Below are positions 23,245 to 33,713 of a stretch of 64,000 bases of DNA, in pieces; within the stretch, counting starts at the first letter, position 1; each line of letters opens with the position of its first letter. The position numbers were made by a program, and so were the translations under genes. The DNA is from an uncultured Pelagibacteraceae bacterium (GTDB taxonomy: Bacteria > Pseudomonadota > Alphaproteobacteria > Pelagibacterales > Pelagibacteraceae). The stretch covers positions 1 through 64,000 of the forward strand of contig CACHSH010000002.1 of the NCBI GenBank assembly GCA_902582475.1. The letters run 5' to 3'. The notes under the pieces are model-generated. The model was not told the DNA's origin and ran no database searches. It was given only the letters and a program-made list of their open reading frames with translations.

Positions 23245-24492
23245 ATGTCTGTAAATACATGTTCATCTGTCGGGATAATTGGCGCAGGTATCCAGGGCGT
23301 ATGTATAGGTCTAAATTTATTAAAAAGAAATATTCCGACAACAATATTTGACTCAAAAGATCCCGGTAGTATGGCTTCTTATGGTAACGCCGGACATTTC
23401 TCACCCTACGCAGTATTACAACTAAATAGACCTGATGTTTTATACGATATACCCAAGATGTTATTCAGTTCTTATGGACCCCTAGCTTTAAAATGGAATT
23501 ATATTCCTAAAATGATTCCATGGATACTCGGTTATTTAAAAAATTGTAATAATAAGTCAATGCTACATACAGCAAAGTATATGCATCAAATTTTAAATTT
23601 ATCTTTAGATGCTTATGATGAAATTTTTCAAGAATTTGACATAACTAATTTAGTTGAAAAAAAGGGAATTATTTATGTTTGGACAAATCAAAATCTTAAA
23701 AGCAGAGAATTAGAAATTAAAGTGAGAAAAGATTTAGGGGTTGAACAGAAGTTACTTAACACCAGAGAGATTTTAGATTTAGAGCCTAATTTAAATCCAG
23801 TTTTTGATGCAGGTGCTTACTATGATTACGCTTATCATGCCAAAGATCCTGGTGGTATTGTAAAAAAAATATTTGAATTATTTATTCAAAGAGGTGGTAA
23901 ATTTATTAAAGAGAATGTAGAAACCGTTAGACAACCAACAGCTACCGAAACATTGATAAAAACAAATAATAAAGAATATAAATTTGAGAAATCTGTTATA
24001 GCATGCGGTGCTTTTTCAAAAAAATTTACTGACCAATTAAATGAAAAAATTCCATTGGATACTGAAAGGGGTTATCATGTTCATTTTAAAGGTATGGAAA
24101 ATTTACTTACCAGACCAGTTATATTTTTAGATCGCGGATTTGGTTTGACACCAATGAATCAGGGTCTTAGGGCAGTTGGAACAGTTGAGTTAGGCGGACT
24201 TAAAAATCCGTTATCAAAAAAAAGAATTGATTATATTGTAAGATGCGCAAAAGAACTTTTACCCCAACTTAAAAATTATGAAGATGAATGGCTAGGCTTT
24301 AGACCAACACTGCCAGATTTTCTTCCAGTATTAGGACCTTCAAAAAATAATAAAAATATTGTGTATGCTTTCGGTCATCATCATTTAGGATGGACATTAG
24401 GTGCGATTACTGGCAAAGTTATTTCAGGAATTTTAGCCAATGAAAAAACAAATTTAGATTTATCTGCCTATAGTTCATCAAGATTTAATTAA
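23245..24492 (+). CDS. FAD-dependent oxidoreductase, DadA-like (D-amino acid dehydrogenase family)
   Basis: GIIGAGIQGVCIGLNLLKRN; GNAGHFSPYAVLQLNRPDVLYDIPKML; FGHHHLGWTLGAITGK. Confidence 0.85.
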   Translation: MSVNTCSSVGIIGAGIQGVCIGLNLLKRNIPTTIFDSKDPGSMASYGNAGHFSPYAVLQLNRPDVLYDIPKMLFSSYGPLALKWNYIPKMIPWILGYLKNCNNKSMLHTAKYMHQILNLSLDAYDEIFQEFDITNLVEKKGIIYVWTNQNLKSRELEIKVRKDLGVEQKLLNTREILDLEPNLNPVFDAGAYYDYAYHAKDPGGIVKKIFELFIQRGGKFIKENVETVRQPTATETLIKTNNKEYKFEKSVIACGAFSKKFTDQLNEKIPLDTERGYHVHFKGMENLLTRPVIFLDRGFGLTPMNQGLRAVGTVELGGLKNPLSKKRIDYIVRCAKELLPQLKNYEDEWLGFRPTLPDFLPVLGPSKNNKNIVYAFGHHHLGWTLGAITGKVISGILANEKTNLDLSAYSSSRFN

Positions 24493-25443
24493 ATGATAAA
24501 AATAGCTGTTTTGGACGATTACCAAAATATTTTTGGAGAATTTATTGATATAGAATCTTATAAAGATAGATATGAATTTACTATTTTTAATCAACCGTTT
24601 GCAAATGAGGCAGAGGCTTTAATTTCATTAGAAAAATTTGATGCACTTTTTATAATGAGGGAAAGAACCCGGATTACTAAGTCTTTAATAGAGGGAATGA
24701 AAAATTTGAAATATATAATGACAAGTGGAAAAAGAAATAAATCAATCGATCTTGAGGAAGCAAAAAAAAGAAAAATAATAGTATGTGGCACAGATATTAA
24801 TTCAAATCCTACTGCTGAAATTACATGGGCTTTAATTCTTGGTTTGATGAGAAACATGAAACAAGAAATAGATAATATGTTTCAAGGTTATTGGCAAAGC
24901 TCTATTGGTTTAGAATTAAAAGGGAAAATTTTGGGTTTAATTGGGCTTGGAAAAATTGGGACGCAAGTTGCCAAAATTGGTAAGGCTTTTGGAATGCAAG
25001 TTGTTGCTTGGAGTGAAAATTTAAATTTATCAGAGGCAAACAAAATAGGTGTACTTCCCATGAGTAAAGACGAGTTATTGAGACAATCAGACATTATATC
25101 TATTCATGTTGTCTTAGGTGAAAGATACAAAAATCTTTTTACAGAAAAAGAGTTTAAAATTATGAAAAAAACCTCTTTTTTAATAAATACCTCAAGAGGA
25201 CCAATTGTTAATGAAAAAGATTTAATTAAAGCTTTAGAAGATGATGATATAGCAGGGGCAGGTTTAGATGTTTATGACATTGAGCCTCTCCCCCAAGATC
25301 ATAGATTACGATTTTTACCAAACGCTTTATTGATGCCACATCTAGGTTTTGTTACTGAAGAGAACTATTCCATTTTTTTCAATCAAATGATGGAAAATTT
25401 AGATCTAAGCATCAAGGGTGAACCAAAAAGACTATTAAATTAG
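24493..25443 (+). CDS. D-isomer-specific 2-hydroxyacid dehydrogenase family protein
   Basis: LGLIGLGKIGTQVAKIGKAFGMQVVAWS; LINTSRGPIVNEKDLIKALEDDDIAGAGLDVYDIEPLP; MPHLGFVTEE. Confidence 0.9.
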   Translation: MIKIAVLDDYQNIFGEFIDIESYKDRYEFTIFNQPFANEAEALISLEKFDALFIMRERTRITKSLIEGMKNLKYIMTSGKRNKSIDLEEAKKRKIIVCGTDINSNPTAEITWALILGLMRNMKQEIDNMFQGYWQSSIGLELKGKILGLIGLGKIGTQVAKIGKAFGMQVVAWSENLNLSEANKIGVLPMSKDELLRQSDIISIHVVLGERYKNLFTEKEFKIMKKTSFLINTSRGPIVNEKDLIKALEDDDIAGAGLDVYDIEPLPQDHRLRFLPNALLMPHLGFVTEENYSIFFNQMMENLDLSIKGEPKRLLN

Positions 25444-25527
25444 CGTAAACTTCAGGTTGTATTTCTGATTCAAAATTCTGTATATTTATCCACAGTTTTG
25501 TGATTGATTCGTTATTGGAGATAAGGA

Positions 25528-25902
25528 ATGAAAAAAATTACAGGGTTACTTTTTTTTGGGCTTCTTTTATCTGGTTGCTACACCAACTCATTAACAATGG
25601 TGGGACCAGCAACAGGTGTTGCATCTGGAAAACTTACTGAAACAGCAACATCAACTTCAATAAACTATATTGTCAAAAAGCAAACTGGTAAAACTCCAAT
25701 AGAACACGTTTTAAGTGAAAAACAAATAAAATCAGTAGAAAAAGCTAAGGAAAAAATTTCCCCTTGTAAGCCAAGCAATAAACTTTGCTCAGTTTTAAGC
25801 CAAAGAATTGAAAAAACTAGAAAACAAATTTTGGGACTAAATCTTCAAGCAAGAATAGAAAAAAATCACAAGCAGCTTATTGGAAAACAGAAAAAAGATT
25901 AA
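25528..25902 (+). CDS. hypothetical lipoprotein, paralog of the next gene
   Basis: Lipobox LLSGC; SGCYTNSLTMVGPATGVASGKLTETATSTSINYIVKKQTGKTPIEH. Confidence 0.7.
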   Translation: MKKITGLLFFGLLLSGCYTNSLTMVGPATGVASGKLTETATSTSINYIVKKQTGKTPIEHVLSEKQIKSVEKAKEKISPCKPSNKLCSVLSQRIEKTRKQILGLNLQARIEKNHKQLIGKQKKD

Positions 25903-26001
25903 CACAACTTTAAGTTTACTTTTCAATCATAAGTAATATCCTGTAACGAAATATCACTCATAATTTTCTTTTAAAATTAAAACATTGTGTTACTGACACT
26001 T

Positions 26002-26421
26002 ATGAAAATTTTAGCAGGGATTCTATCTCTATTTTTTTTGTCAGGATGTTATCAAGCATCTTTAACACCAATGATTGGGCCTGCAGCCACTGCATCTCAA
26101 GGAAATTTAGCATATTCTGCGGCATCAACTGGATTAAGTTATGGCGTAAAACATAAAACAGGCAAGTTCCCAGTTGAACACTTTTTTCAAAGAGAAAAAC
26201 AAAAAATTGTAAAAAAAATTGACTCAATAGAAACTTTTATTGAAGATAAATCGAATTTGGCAAAAACTAATATTATTGACCAAAAAAATAACTTACAATC
26301 CAAAAGTGTGAAAGCAAAAACACGATGGGTTTTACATTTAAAAGATATCAAAAACGTTAAAGTGAAAGATGCTTTCCCAGCAAGCAAACCTCGTTATTCT
26401 TATTGGCCCAAGGTAAAATAG
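26002..26421 (+). CDS. hypothetical lipoprotein, paralog of the previous gene
   Basis: Lipobox FLSGC; SGCYQASLTPMIGPAATASQGNLAYSAASTGLSYGVKHKTGKFPVEH; ATG at 26002 preferred to the ORF track start 25987. Confidence 0.7.
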   Translation: MKILAGILSLFFLSGCYQASLTPMIGPAATASQGNLAYSAASTGLSYGVKHKTGKFPVEHFFQREKQKIVKKIDSIETFIEDKSNLAKTNIIDQKNNLQSKSVKAKTRWVLHLKDIKNVKVKDAFPASKPRYSYWPKVK

Positions 26422-26469
26422 CCAATTTTAATCATTTAAATCTATATCAACATATCATATTCTCAATAC

Positions 26470-28902
26470 ATGAAATCCAAAGCAAAAGTTGTAGTGGTTG
26501 GAGGTGGTGCTGTAGGCGTAAGCACACTCTATCATTTAGCTAAAAAAGGTTGGTCGGATGTTGTTTTAGTTGAGAGAAAAGAACTTACCTCAGGTTCAAC
26601 TTGGCACGCAGCAGGTTTGCTTCCTCTTTTTAATATGAGTTATTCTGTCGGACAACTGCATCGGTATGCTGTTCAACTTTATAAATCGTTAGAAAAAGAA
26701 ACCGGTAAAAAAGTAGGTTTCAGTGTTGTTTCAAATATTCGTTTGGCACAAACAAAAGATCGAATGGATGAATATCACCAGTACGCAGGTGTTGCCAAAA
26801 CAATTGGTGTAAAAGTAAAATTTTTAAAACCAGAACAAGTCAAAGAAATTTGGCCTTTATGTAATATCGAAGGCTTAGTTGGTGCAATACAACATCCAGA
26901 AGACGGATATATTCAACCAGCAGATCTTACTCAAGCATTAGCAACTGGTGCAAGGAACCACGGAGCAGAAATTTATAGAAACACAACCGTTGTAGGAATT
27001 AAACAAATAAAAAATGGTTGGACTGTTGAAACAGACAAAGGATCTATTTCATGTGAACATGTTGTCTCTTGTAGTGGAAATTTCGCAAGACAAACAGGGG
27101 AAATGGTTGGGATTGAAATTCCAGCGATACCAGTTGAACATCAGTATATTGTTACAGAACCACATCCAGAAGTTCAAAAAAGACAAAAAGAAAAAAAACC
27201 AGAGATGGGAGTTTTAAGGGATAGTGATAATTCATGGTATATGAGAGAAGAAGCAGGCGGATTTATTTTAGGCCCATATGAAAAAGGTGCACCGTGTTGT
27301 TACATAGATGGTCCATCAAAAGATAGTGAATATGAATTATTTCAGGAAGATTTAGATAGACTAGCGCCACACATTGAAGGAGCCATTAAAAGAGTTCCTG
27401 CATTTGGTGAGGTCGGAGTCAAAAAAGTTTATAACGGTGCAATTTGTTACACACCTGACGGAAGTCCATTAGTTGGACCTGCGTGGGGACTTAAAAACTT
27501 TTGGATTAATGATGGACACAGTTTTGGAATTACTGCAGCAGGAGGTGCTGGTTGGCAATTAGCAGAATGGATTATTGATGGGGAGCCAACGATAGATATG
27601 CTCGGTGTTGATCCAAGAAGATTTGGATCATACGTCACAAAATCTTATTTAATGGAAAAAAATGAAGAAGCTTATGCAAATGTTTTCACAGTACATTATC
27701 CAGATGAAGAACGTGAAGCTGGAAGACCTTTAAGACAAGCTCCATGTTACGATCGAATGAAAAAACTTGGAGCAGTCTTCGGACAAAAGTTTGGCTGGGA
27801 GAGACCAAACTTCTTTGCAACTGATGGAGAAAAACAGGAGGATGACTGGTCATTCAGAAGATCAAACTGGTTTAAAAGTGTTGAGAAAGAGTGCAAGAAT
27901 GTAAAAGAAAATGTTGGACTATTGGATATGTCTGCATTTGGTAAGTGTAGAATAAAAGGTTCAGGAGCTGAAGAATTTTTAGATAAATTAGTGGCAAATA
28001 AACTTCCTAAAAAAATTGGCAGAATAAATCTTTGTCACGCACTTAATACAAAAGGTGGAGTACATTCCGAATTTACAATTATGAGAGAAGCTGAAGATAG
28101 TTTTTATTTAGTTTCTGCTGGCGCATACCAAAGATTAGATCACGATTGGATCCATAAATGGATGCCAAAAGATGGTTCTGTTCAATTTGAAAACTTAACA
28201 AACAGTATGGGTGTTTTAGTTGTTTCAGGTCCAAAGGCACGACAACTAATGCAAAAAGTTTCTAAAACAGACTTTTCAAATGAAAAATTTAAATGGTTAA
28301 GTGCACAAAATATTAACATTGGTTTAGCACCTTGTAATGCGATGAGAGTAAATTTTGTTGGTGAACTTGGTTGGGAATTACATCATCCAATTGAATACCA
28401 AAACCATATATTTGATAAACTTATGGAAGCTGGAAAAGAATTTAATCTGAAGCCTTACGGTATTCGAGCGATGAATAGTTTGAGAGTTGAAAAATCTTAC
28501 AAGTTAGTGGGAACGGAACTTTCAATTGAATATGCACCATACGAGTCTGGTTTAGATAGATTTATTCATCCAAATAAAGGTGATTTTATTGGACGTGCGG
28601 CACTGGATCAATGGAGAGCAAAAGGCTTTTCAAATAAATTAGTAACTATGGAAATTCATGGTGTTTCAGACGCTGATGTACTTGGTAACAATCCTATATA
28701 TGAAAACGGATCTGTAATCGGTAGAGCAACTGGTGGAGATTATGGTTTTAGATTAAATAAATCTATTGCACTTGGAATGGTTAAACCAGAATACGCAAAA
28801 GTAGGACAAAAGCTTAAAATTGATATTCTTGGTAAGATGCATGAAGTTTCTATTATCGAGGACTCTCCTTACGATTCTGAAAATAAATTATTAAGAGCTT
28901 AA
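26470..28902 (+). CDS. FAD-dependent dehydrogenase with C-terminal GcvT-like domain (dimethylglycine/sarcosine dehydrogenase family)
   Basis: VVVVGGGAVGVSTLYHLAKKGW; ELTSGSTWHAAGLLP; C-terminal aminomethyltransferase-like GELGWELHHP; followed by ETF and ETF-QO genes. Confidence 0.9.
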   Translation: MKSKAKVVVVGGGAVGVSTLYHLAKKGWSDVVLVERKELTSGSTWHAAGLLPLFNMSYSVGQLHRYAVQLYKSLEKETGKKVGFSVVSNIRLAQTKDRMDEYHQYAGVAKTIGVKVKFLKPEQVKEIWPLCNIEGLVGAIQHPEDGYIQPADLTQALATGARNHGAEIYRNTTVVGIKQIKNGWTVETDKGSISCEHVVSCSGNFARQTGEMVGIEIPAIPVEHQYIVTEPHPEVQKRQKEKKPEMGVLRDSDNSWYMREEAGGFILGPYEKGAPCCYIDGPSKDSEYELFQEDLDRLAPHIEGAIKRVPAFGEVGVKKVYNGAICYTPDGSPLVGPAWGLKNFWINDGHSFGITAAGGAGWQLAEWIIDGEPTIDMLGVDPRRFGSYVTKSYLMEKNEEAYANVFTVHYPDEEREAGRPLRQAPCYDRMKKLGAVFGQKFGWERPNFFATDGEKQEDDWSFRRSNWFKSVEKECKNVKENVGLLDMSAFGKCRIKGSGAEEFLDKLVANKLPKKIGRINLCHALNTKGGVHSEFTIMREAEDSFYLVSAGAYQRLDHDWIHKWMPKDGSVQFENLTNSMGVLVVSGPKARQLMQKVSKTDFSNEKFKWLSAQNINIGLAPCNAMRVNFVGELGWELHHPIEYQNHIFDKLMEAGKEFNLKPYGIRAMNSLRVEKSYKLVGTELSIEYAPYESGLDRFIHPNKGDFIGRAALDQWRAKGFSNKLVTMEIHGVSDADVLGNNPIYENGSVIGRATGGDYGFRLNKSIALGMVKPEYAKVGQKLKIDILGKMHEVSIIEDSPYDSENKLLRA

Positions 28903-29492
28903 TGAAAAAGTTAATATTTATCTGTCTAATATTAGCTTTACCAAAAATATCTTTTGCAAACGAGAGATCTATACCGTTAGAGTTATTTACTGCTAAAAAA
29001 AGTCAGTATGGTGGTCAAATAAAAATTACAGGTCCTAAAGAATGGAAAAATAAAAGGACTGGCAAAGTATTACAAGTTTATGAAAGAAAAAGAGGATCAA
29101 AAATTCAATCATTTGCAAAAACAAATAATGGCCAGTGTTTAGGGAGAGTGATGGACACCAGATATGAAAAAAGAGGATTAATTTATATAAAAAATGGCTG
29201 CAAATTCCCTTTAGGAAATTGGAAAGAGGGTGAAAAAAGAGAATTTATATCTAGCTATGTTTATTCTTCTAAAACTAGACAGTATAAGAAGACGATTACA
29301 ATAAAAAAAATTGGAAATGAAAAAAAATGCTTAACATTTAGATGGTCTAAAGCTAAATTAGACGGACATATAGTAGATGATAATAGTTATACTTACTGTC
29401 CAAAAAAAGGGTTTACAAAAATGGTTTCACATAAGACCAATACATTTAAAATGAAAGTATCTGGAAATATAAAAGGCACAGGCACTAAATGA
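28902..29492 (+). CDS. hypothetical secreted protein
   Basis: N-terminal signal peptide ([19 protein letters not shown]); start and stop overlap both neighbours. Confidence 0.6.
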   Translation: MKKLIFICLILALPKISFANERSIPLELFTAKKSQYGGQIKITGPKEWKNKRTGKVLQVYERKRGSKIQSFAKTNNGQCLGRVMDTRYEKRGLIYIKNGCKFPLGNWKEGEKREFISSYVYSSKTRQYKKTITIKKIGNEKKCLTFRWSKAKLDGHIVDDNSYTYCPKKGFTKMVSHKTNTFKMKVSGNIKGTGTK

Positions 29493-30238
29493 AAATATTA
29501 GTCGCTGTTAAAAGAGTTATTGATTACAACGTTCAGATAAGAGTTAAAGAGGACGGATCTGGAGTTCATACAGACAATGTTAAAATGTCAACTAACCCAC
29601 CAGATGATAACGCAACAGAAGAATCTGTTAAATTAAAAGAAGCTGGAAAAGTAAAAGAAATTGTTGCGGTTACAATCGGTGATGATAAAGCACAGGAAAC
29701 TGTTCGAAAAGCTTTAGCAGTTGGAGCAGATAGAGGAATTCACATTAAGTCTGATACATATATAGAGCCTTTAGGTATTGCCAAAATTTTAAAAAAAGTA
29801 GTTGAGAAAGAAAAACCAGATATGGTTTTCTTGGGCAAACAAGCCATCGATGACGATTGTAATCAAACAGGACAAATGCTTGCAGCAATGTTGAATTGGC
29901 CTCAAGCAACTTTTTCATCAAAAGTAACTTTAAAAGAAAAAAGTATGGAGATAGTAAGAGAAATAGACGAAGGTTTAGAAACAGTTGAGGTAAATTTACC
30001 TGCCGTTGTAACTTGTGACCTTAGATTAAACGAACCACGTTACGCATCCCTTCCAAATATAATGAAAGCCAAGAAAAAACCAATTGACCAAATGGTTGCG
30101 AAAGATTTAGGTGTAGACATTACAAACAGAGTTCAGCAATTAAAAGTTGAAGAACCACCAAAAAGAAAAGCAGGAATTAAAGTTGCAAATGTTGCAGAAT
30201 TAGTAAGCAAACTTAAAAATGAGGCGAAGGTAATTTAA
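29489..30238 (+). CDS. etfB: electron transfer flavoprotein beta subunit
   Basis: [56 protein letters not shown]. Confidence 0.95.
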   Translation: MKILVAVKRVIDYNVQIRVKEDGSGVHTDNVKMSTNPPDDNATEESVKLKEAGKVKEIVAVTIGDDKAQETVRKALAVGADRGIHIKSDTYIEPLGIAKILKKVVEKEKPDMVFLGKQAIDDDCNQTGQMLAAMLNWPQATFSSKVTLKEKSMEIVREIDEGLETVEVNLPAVVTCDLRLNEPRYASLPNIMKAKKKPIDQMVAKDLGVDITNRVQQLKVEEPPKRKAGIKVANVAELVSKLKNEAKVI

Positions 30239-31191
30239 TGCCAGTATTATTAATAGCGGAACACGATAATAAAAACCTTAAACCGTTTACTTTAAATGCA
30301 ATAACTGCAGCATCTAAAATTGATCCAGATGTTCATGTTTTAGTAGCGGGGAGTGGATCTGAAAATGTAGCTAAAGAAGCTGCGGCAGTTTCTTTAGTTA
30401 AAAAAGTTTTGCATTGCGATTCTCCTAATTATCAAAATTATTTACCAGAAAACTTAGCTCCACTTGTAACAAAACATTCTGAAAAATATGATTATATTGT
30501 TGCATCAGCAAATACTTTTGGAAAAAACTTTATGCCAAGGGTTGCAGCTGCACTAGATACTTCTCAAGTGAGTGATGTTATAAAAGTAAACTCACCAGAT
30601 ACTTTTGTAAGACCTATTTATGCTGGTAATGCTTTTGCGACAGTGAAAAGTAATGACAAAAAAAGATGTGTAACAATTAGACCAACTTCTTTTGAACCTG
30701 CGCCTAAAACTGGAGGTTCAGCACAAATTGATAAAGTAGATGCAGCTGAAGTTCCTAACTTTTCTAAATTTGTAAAAAGAGAAGAAACAAAATCGGAAAG
30801 ACCTGAGCTTGGAACTGCAAGAATAGTAGTTTCTGGTGGAAGAGGATTAGAAAGCGGAGAAAACTTTAAACTGATAACTGATATTGCTGATAAATTAAAT
30901 GCAGCGGTAGGTGCTTCACGAGCAGCTGTTGATGCAGGCTATATAAGTAATGATCACCAAGTAGGTCAAACAGGAAAAGTAGTTGTCCCAGATTTATACA
31001 TTGCTGTTGGAATTTCAGGGGCGATTCAGCATTTAGCTGGTATGAAAGAGAGCAAAATAATTGTCGCAATCAACAAAGACGGTGAAGCCCCAATATTCAG
31101 TATCGCAGATTATGGTCTAGAAGCAGATTTATTCAAAGCTCTTCCAGAATTTCTATCTGAGTTAAATAAACTCAACACTATCCAAAAATAA
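30238..31191 (+). CDS. etfA: electron transfer flavoprotein alpha subunit
   Basis: VVSGGRGLESGENF; GASRAAVDAGYISNDHQVGQTGKVVVPDLYIAVGISGAIQHLAGMK. Confidence 0.96.
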   Translation: MPVLLIAEHDNKNLKPFTLNAITAASKIDPDVHVLVAGSGSENVAKEAAAVSLVKKVLHCDSPNYQNYLPENLAPLVTKHSEKYDYIVASANTFGKNFMPRVAAALDTSQVSDVIKVNSPDTFVRPIYAGNAFATVKSNDKKRCVTIRPTSFEPAPKTGGSAQIDKVDAAEVPNFSKFVKREETKSERPELGTARIVVSGGRGLESGENFKLITDIADKLNAAVGASRAAVDAGYISNDHQVGQTGKVVVPDLYIAVGISGAIQHLAGMKESKIIVAINKDGEAPIFSIADYGLEADLFKALPEFLSELNKLNTIQK

Positions 31192-31212
31192 TTAGTTTGA
31201 TATAGTCCCCGC

Positions 31213-32820
31213 ATGGCTCGAGAGACAATGCAATATGATGTGGTTATAGTTGGTGCTGGACCATCGGGTTTATCTACTGCCATTAAACTAAAACAATTAG
31301 AACCAAAATTAAATATTTGTATTTTAGAAAAAGGCGCTGAAGTTGGTGCACATATATTAAGTGGAAATGTTTTAGAAACTAGAGCTTTAGATGAATTATT
31401 ACCAAAATGGAAAGAAGAGGGAGCACCTGTTAAAACCAAAGTTACAAAAGAAAAATTTTTATTTTTAGGAAAAAAAACGTCTTTAAGTTGGCCAACTTGG
31501 CTTTTACCCGCAGTACAAAAAAATCATAATAATTACATAGTTAGTCTTGCTAATCTTTGTCGTTGGCTTGCTGAACAGGCTGAAAAGTTAGGAGTAGAAA
31601 TTTTTCCAGGATTTCCAGCAAGTGAGGTTCTTTATAATGAAGATGGTTCTGTAAAAGGAGTAGCAACTCTAGATATGGGTGTAGATAAAGAGGGTAATAA
31701 AAAAGATGGATACCAAGAAGGAATGGAACTTCATGCAAAAGTTACAGTTTTTTCAGAAGGATGCAGAGGACATTTGGGCAAACAATTGATTAAAAAATTT
31801 AACTTAGATGAAGGAAAAAGTCCTCAGCAATACGGTATAGGTCTAAAAGAAATTTGGGAAGTTAGTGAGGAACAACATCAAGAAGGATTAGTAATGCATA
31901 CTGCAGGCTGGCCTTTAGATAACAAAACATACGGTGGGAGTTTTATTTATCACGCAGAAAATAAACAAATTTACCTCGGCTATGTAATTGGACTTGATTA
32001 TCAAAATCCACACTTATCTCCTTTTGACGAGTTTCAACGATTTAAAACACATAAAGCAATAAGAAAAATGTTTGAGGGTGGAAAAAGAATTTCTTTTGGC
32101 GCTAGAGCTTTAATTGAGGGTGGTCTTCAAAGTTTACCGAAAATGTATATGCCTGGAGCATTATTAGTTGGTTGTGATGCCGGAACTTTAAATATGCCCA
32201 AGATTAAAGGAACTCACACAGCAATGAAAAGTGGAATGATGGCTGCAGAAACTATTGTTGAACATATTAAAAATAAAAGAAAATTATCTCTATACGAGGA
32301 ATTATTTAAAAAAAGTTGGGTATACGAGGAACTTTATGCGGCTAGAAACGTTAAACCAAGTTTTAGTTGGGGATTATTACTTGGAATCATCTTTACTGGT
32401 ATAGATCAGATTTTATTTAGAGGAAAATTACCTTTTACACTAAAGCACAAACACGCAGATCATGAAGCTTTGAAGCCTGCAAGTAAAATGCCTAAAATTG
32501 AATACCCAAAACCTGACGGTAAACTTACTTTCGATAAAACAAGCTCGGTTTATTTAACAGGTACAAATCACACCGAAAATCAACTAGTACATCTTCAATT
32601 AAAAAATAAATATTTACCCATACAATATACTTTAAGAGAATATGATGAACCTGCTCAAAGATATTGTCCCGTAGGTGTTTACGAGGTTCAAAAAAATGAA
32701 TTTGTAATTAATTCACAAAATTGTATTCATTGTAAAACTTGTGATATCAAAGAACCCTCCCAGAATATTAATTGGGTAGCACCAGAAGGTGGCGGCGGAC
32801 CTAAATACGGCAATATGTAA
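31213..32820 (+). CDS. electron transfer flavoprotein-ubiquinone oxidoreductase
   Basis: DVVIVGAGPSGLSTAIKLKQ; C-terminal 4Fe-4S ferredoxin region QNCIHCKTCDIKEPSQNINWVAPEGGGGPKYGNM. Confidence 0.96.
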   Translation: MARETMQYDVVIVGAGPSGLSTAIKLKQLEPKLNICILEKGAEVGAHILSGNVLETRALDELLPKWKEEGAPVKTKVTKEKFLFLGKKTSLSWPTWLLPAVQKNHNNYIVSLANLCRWLAEQAEKLGVEIFPGFPASEVLYNEDGSVKGVATLDMGVDKEGNKKDGYQEGMELHAKVTVFSEGCRGHLGKQLIKKFNLDEGKSPQQYGIGLKEIWEVSEEQHQEGLVMHTAGWPLDNKTYGGSFIYHAENKQIYLGYVIGLDYQNPHLSPFDEFQRFKTHKAIRKMFEGGKRISFGARALIEGGLQSLPKMYMPGALLVGCDAGTLNMPKIKGTHTAMKSGMMAAETIVEHIKNKRKLSLYEELFKKSWVYEELYAARNVKPSFSWGLLLGIIFTGIDQILFRGKLPFTLKHKHADHEALKPASKMPKIEYPKPDGKLTFDKTSSVYLTGTNHTENQLVHLQLKNKYLPIQYTLREYDEPAQRYCPVGVYEVQKNEFVINSQNCIHCKTCDIKEPSQNINWVAPEGGGGPKYGNM

Positions 32821-33713
32821 TGTCAAAAAACAAAGTTAGCTCAGCTATGTTTTTTGTTTTGTTAGCTGGTTTAATCTGGTCTTTTGGTCCATTAGTAGTA
32901 AGAAACATGGACAATGCCGAACTAGTTCCATGGCAGTATTCATTAATAAGAGGATCAGCAATTTTTATAATCTTAAATCTTTATTTATTTTTAACTGAAG
33001 GCAGCAAGTTTACAAATAATTATAATAAAATAGGTCTATCAGGAATAATTGGAGGTATTAGTCTTGGTATTGCTAATTTAACTTTTATTCTTTCACTTAC
33101 TTCAACTTCAGCTGCAGTAACACTTTTAATGTTAGGAGCGTTACCTTTTTTAGCGGCAATTATAGCCTATGTTTTTTTAAATGAAAAAATATCTAAAACA
33201 ACTTTTATAGCCATAATAATTGCTGCAGTTGGAATAATATTTATGTGTTTTGACAGTATCCAAACCGGAACACTCTTTGGTCTCATTAATGGTTTAGTAT
33301 CTTCTTTAGGTTTTGCGGTATTTACAGTTACTCTAAGATGGAAAAAAAATACTCCTAAACTTACGACCGTATCTATAGCTGGAATTTTTGCAGCCATCAT
33401 TTCTTTATTAGTAATATTTTTTAATGACAGTAATGTTTTAATGTCTTTAAAAAATACTTCACTGTCTTCACTTCACGGATTTTTAGTTTGTTCCGCACTT
33501 ATTTTATATTCAGCAAAATCTAAATATTTACCAGCTGCAGACTTAACTTTGTTATCTCTTACAGAAATTTTAGGTGGAATTTTTTGGGTTTGGCTTCCTC
33601 TATTTGGAATTAATGAAGTTCCAAATAATAATACAATTATTGGAGGAGCTATAATTATTTTGGCAATTGTCTTTTACGGTTTTAACACTAGAAGATATAT
33701 TTTTAGGTACTAA
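32820..33713 (+). CDS. EamA/DMT-family transporter
   Basis: About 10 TM segments; two EamA-like repeats. Confidence 0.85.
   Translation: MSKNKVSSAMFFVLLAGLIWSFGPLVVRNMDNAELVPWQYSLIRGSAIFIILNLYLFLTEGSKFTNNYNKIGLSGIIGGISLGIANLTFILSLTSTSAAVTLLMLGALPFLAAIIAYVFLNEKISKTTFIAIIIAAVGIIFMCFDSIQTGTLFGLINGLVSSLGFAVFTVTLRWKKNTPKLTTVSIAGIFAAIISLLVIFFNDSNVLMSLKNTSLSSLHGFLVCSALILYSAKSKYLPAADLTLLSLTEILGGIFWVWLPLFGINEVPNNNTIIGGAIIILAIVFYGFNTRRYIFRY

Noticed and set aside
23169-23351. 60-aa ORF overlapping the start of the DadA-like gene
   Set aside because: Out of frame with strong coding sequence, no RBS or family similarity.
25486-25494. Perfect DnaA-box-like TTATCCACA
   Set aside because: Single site with no visible cluster, no dnaA/dnaN/hemE nearby and no sign of an origin. 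A 9-mer match in 64 kb of AT-rich DNA is compatible with chance.
28902-29492. Possible cytochrome or dehydrogenase subunit between DMGDH and ETF
   Set aside because: No CxxCH, Fe-S or flavin motif in the translation, so it is left as a hypothetical secreted protein.
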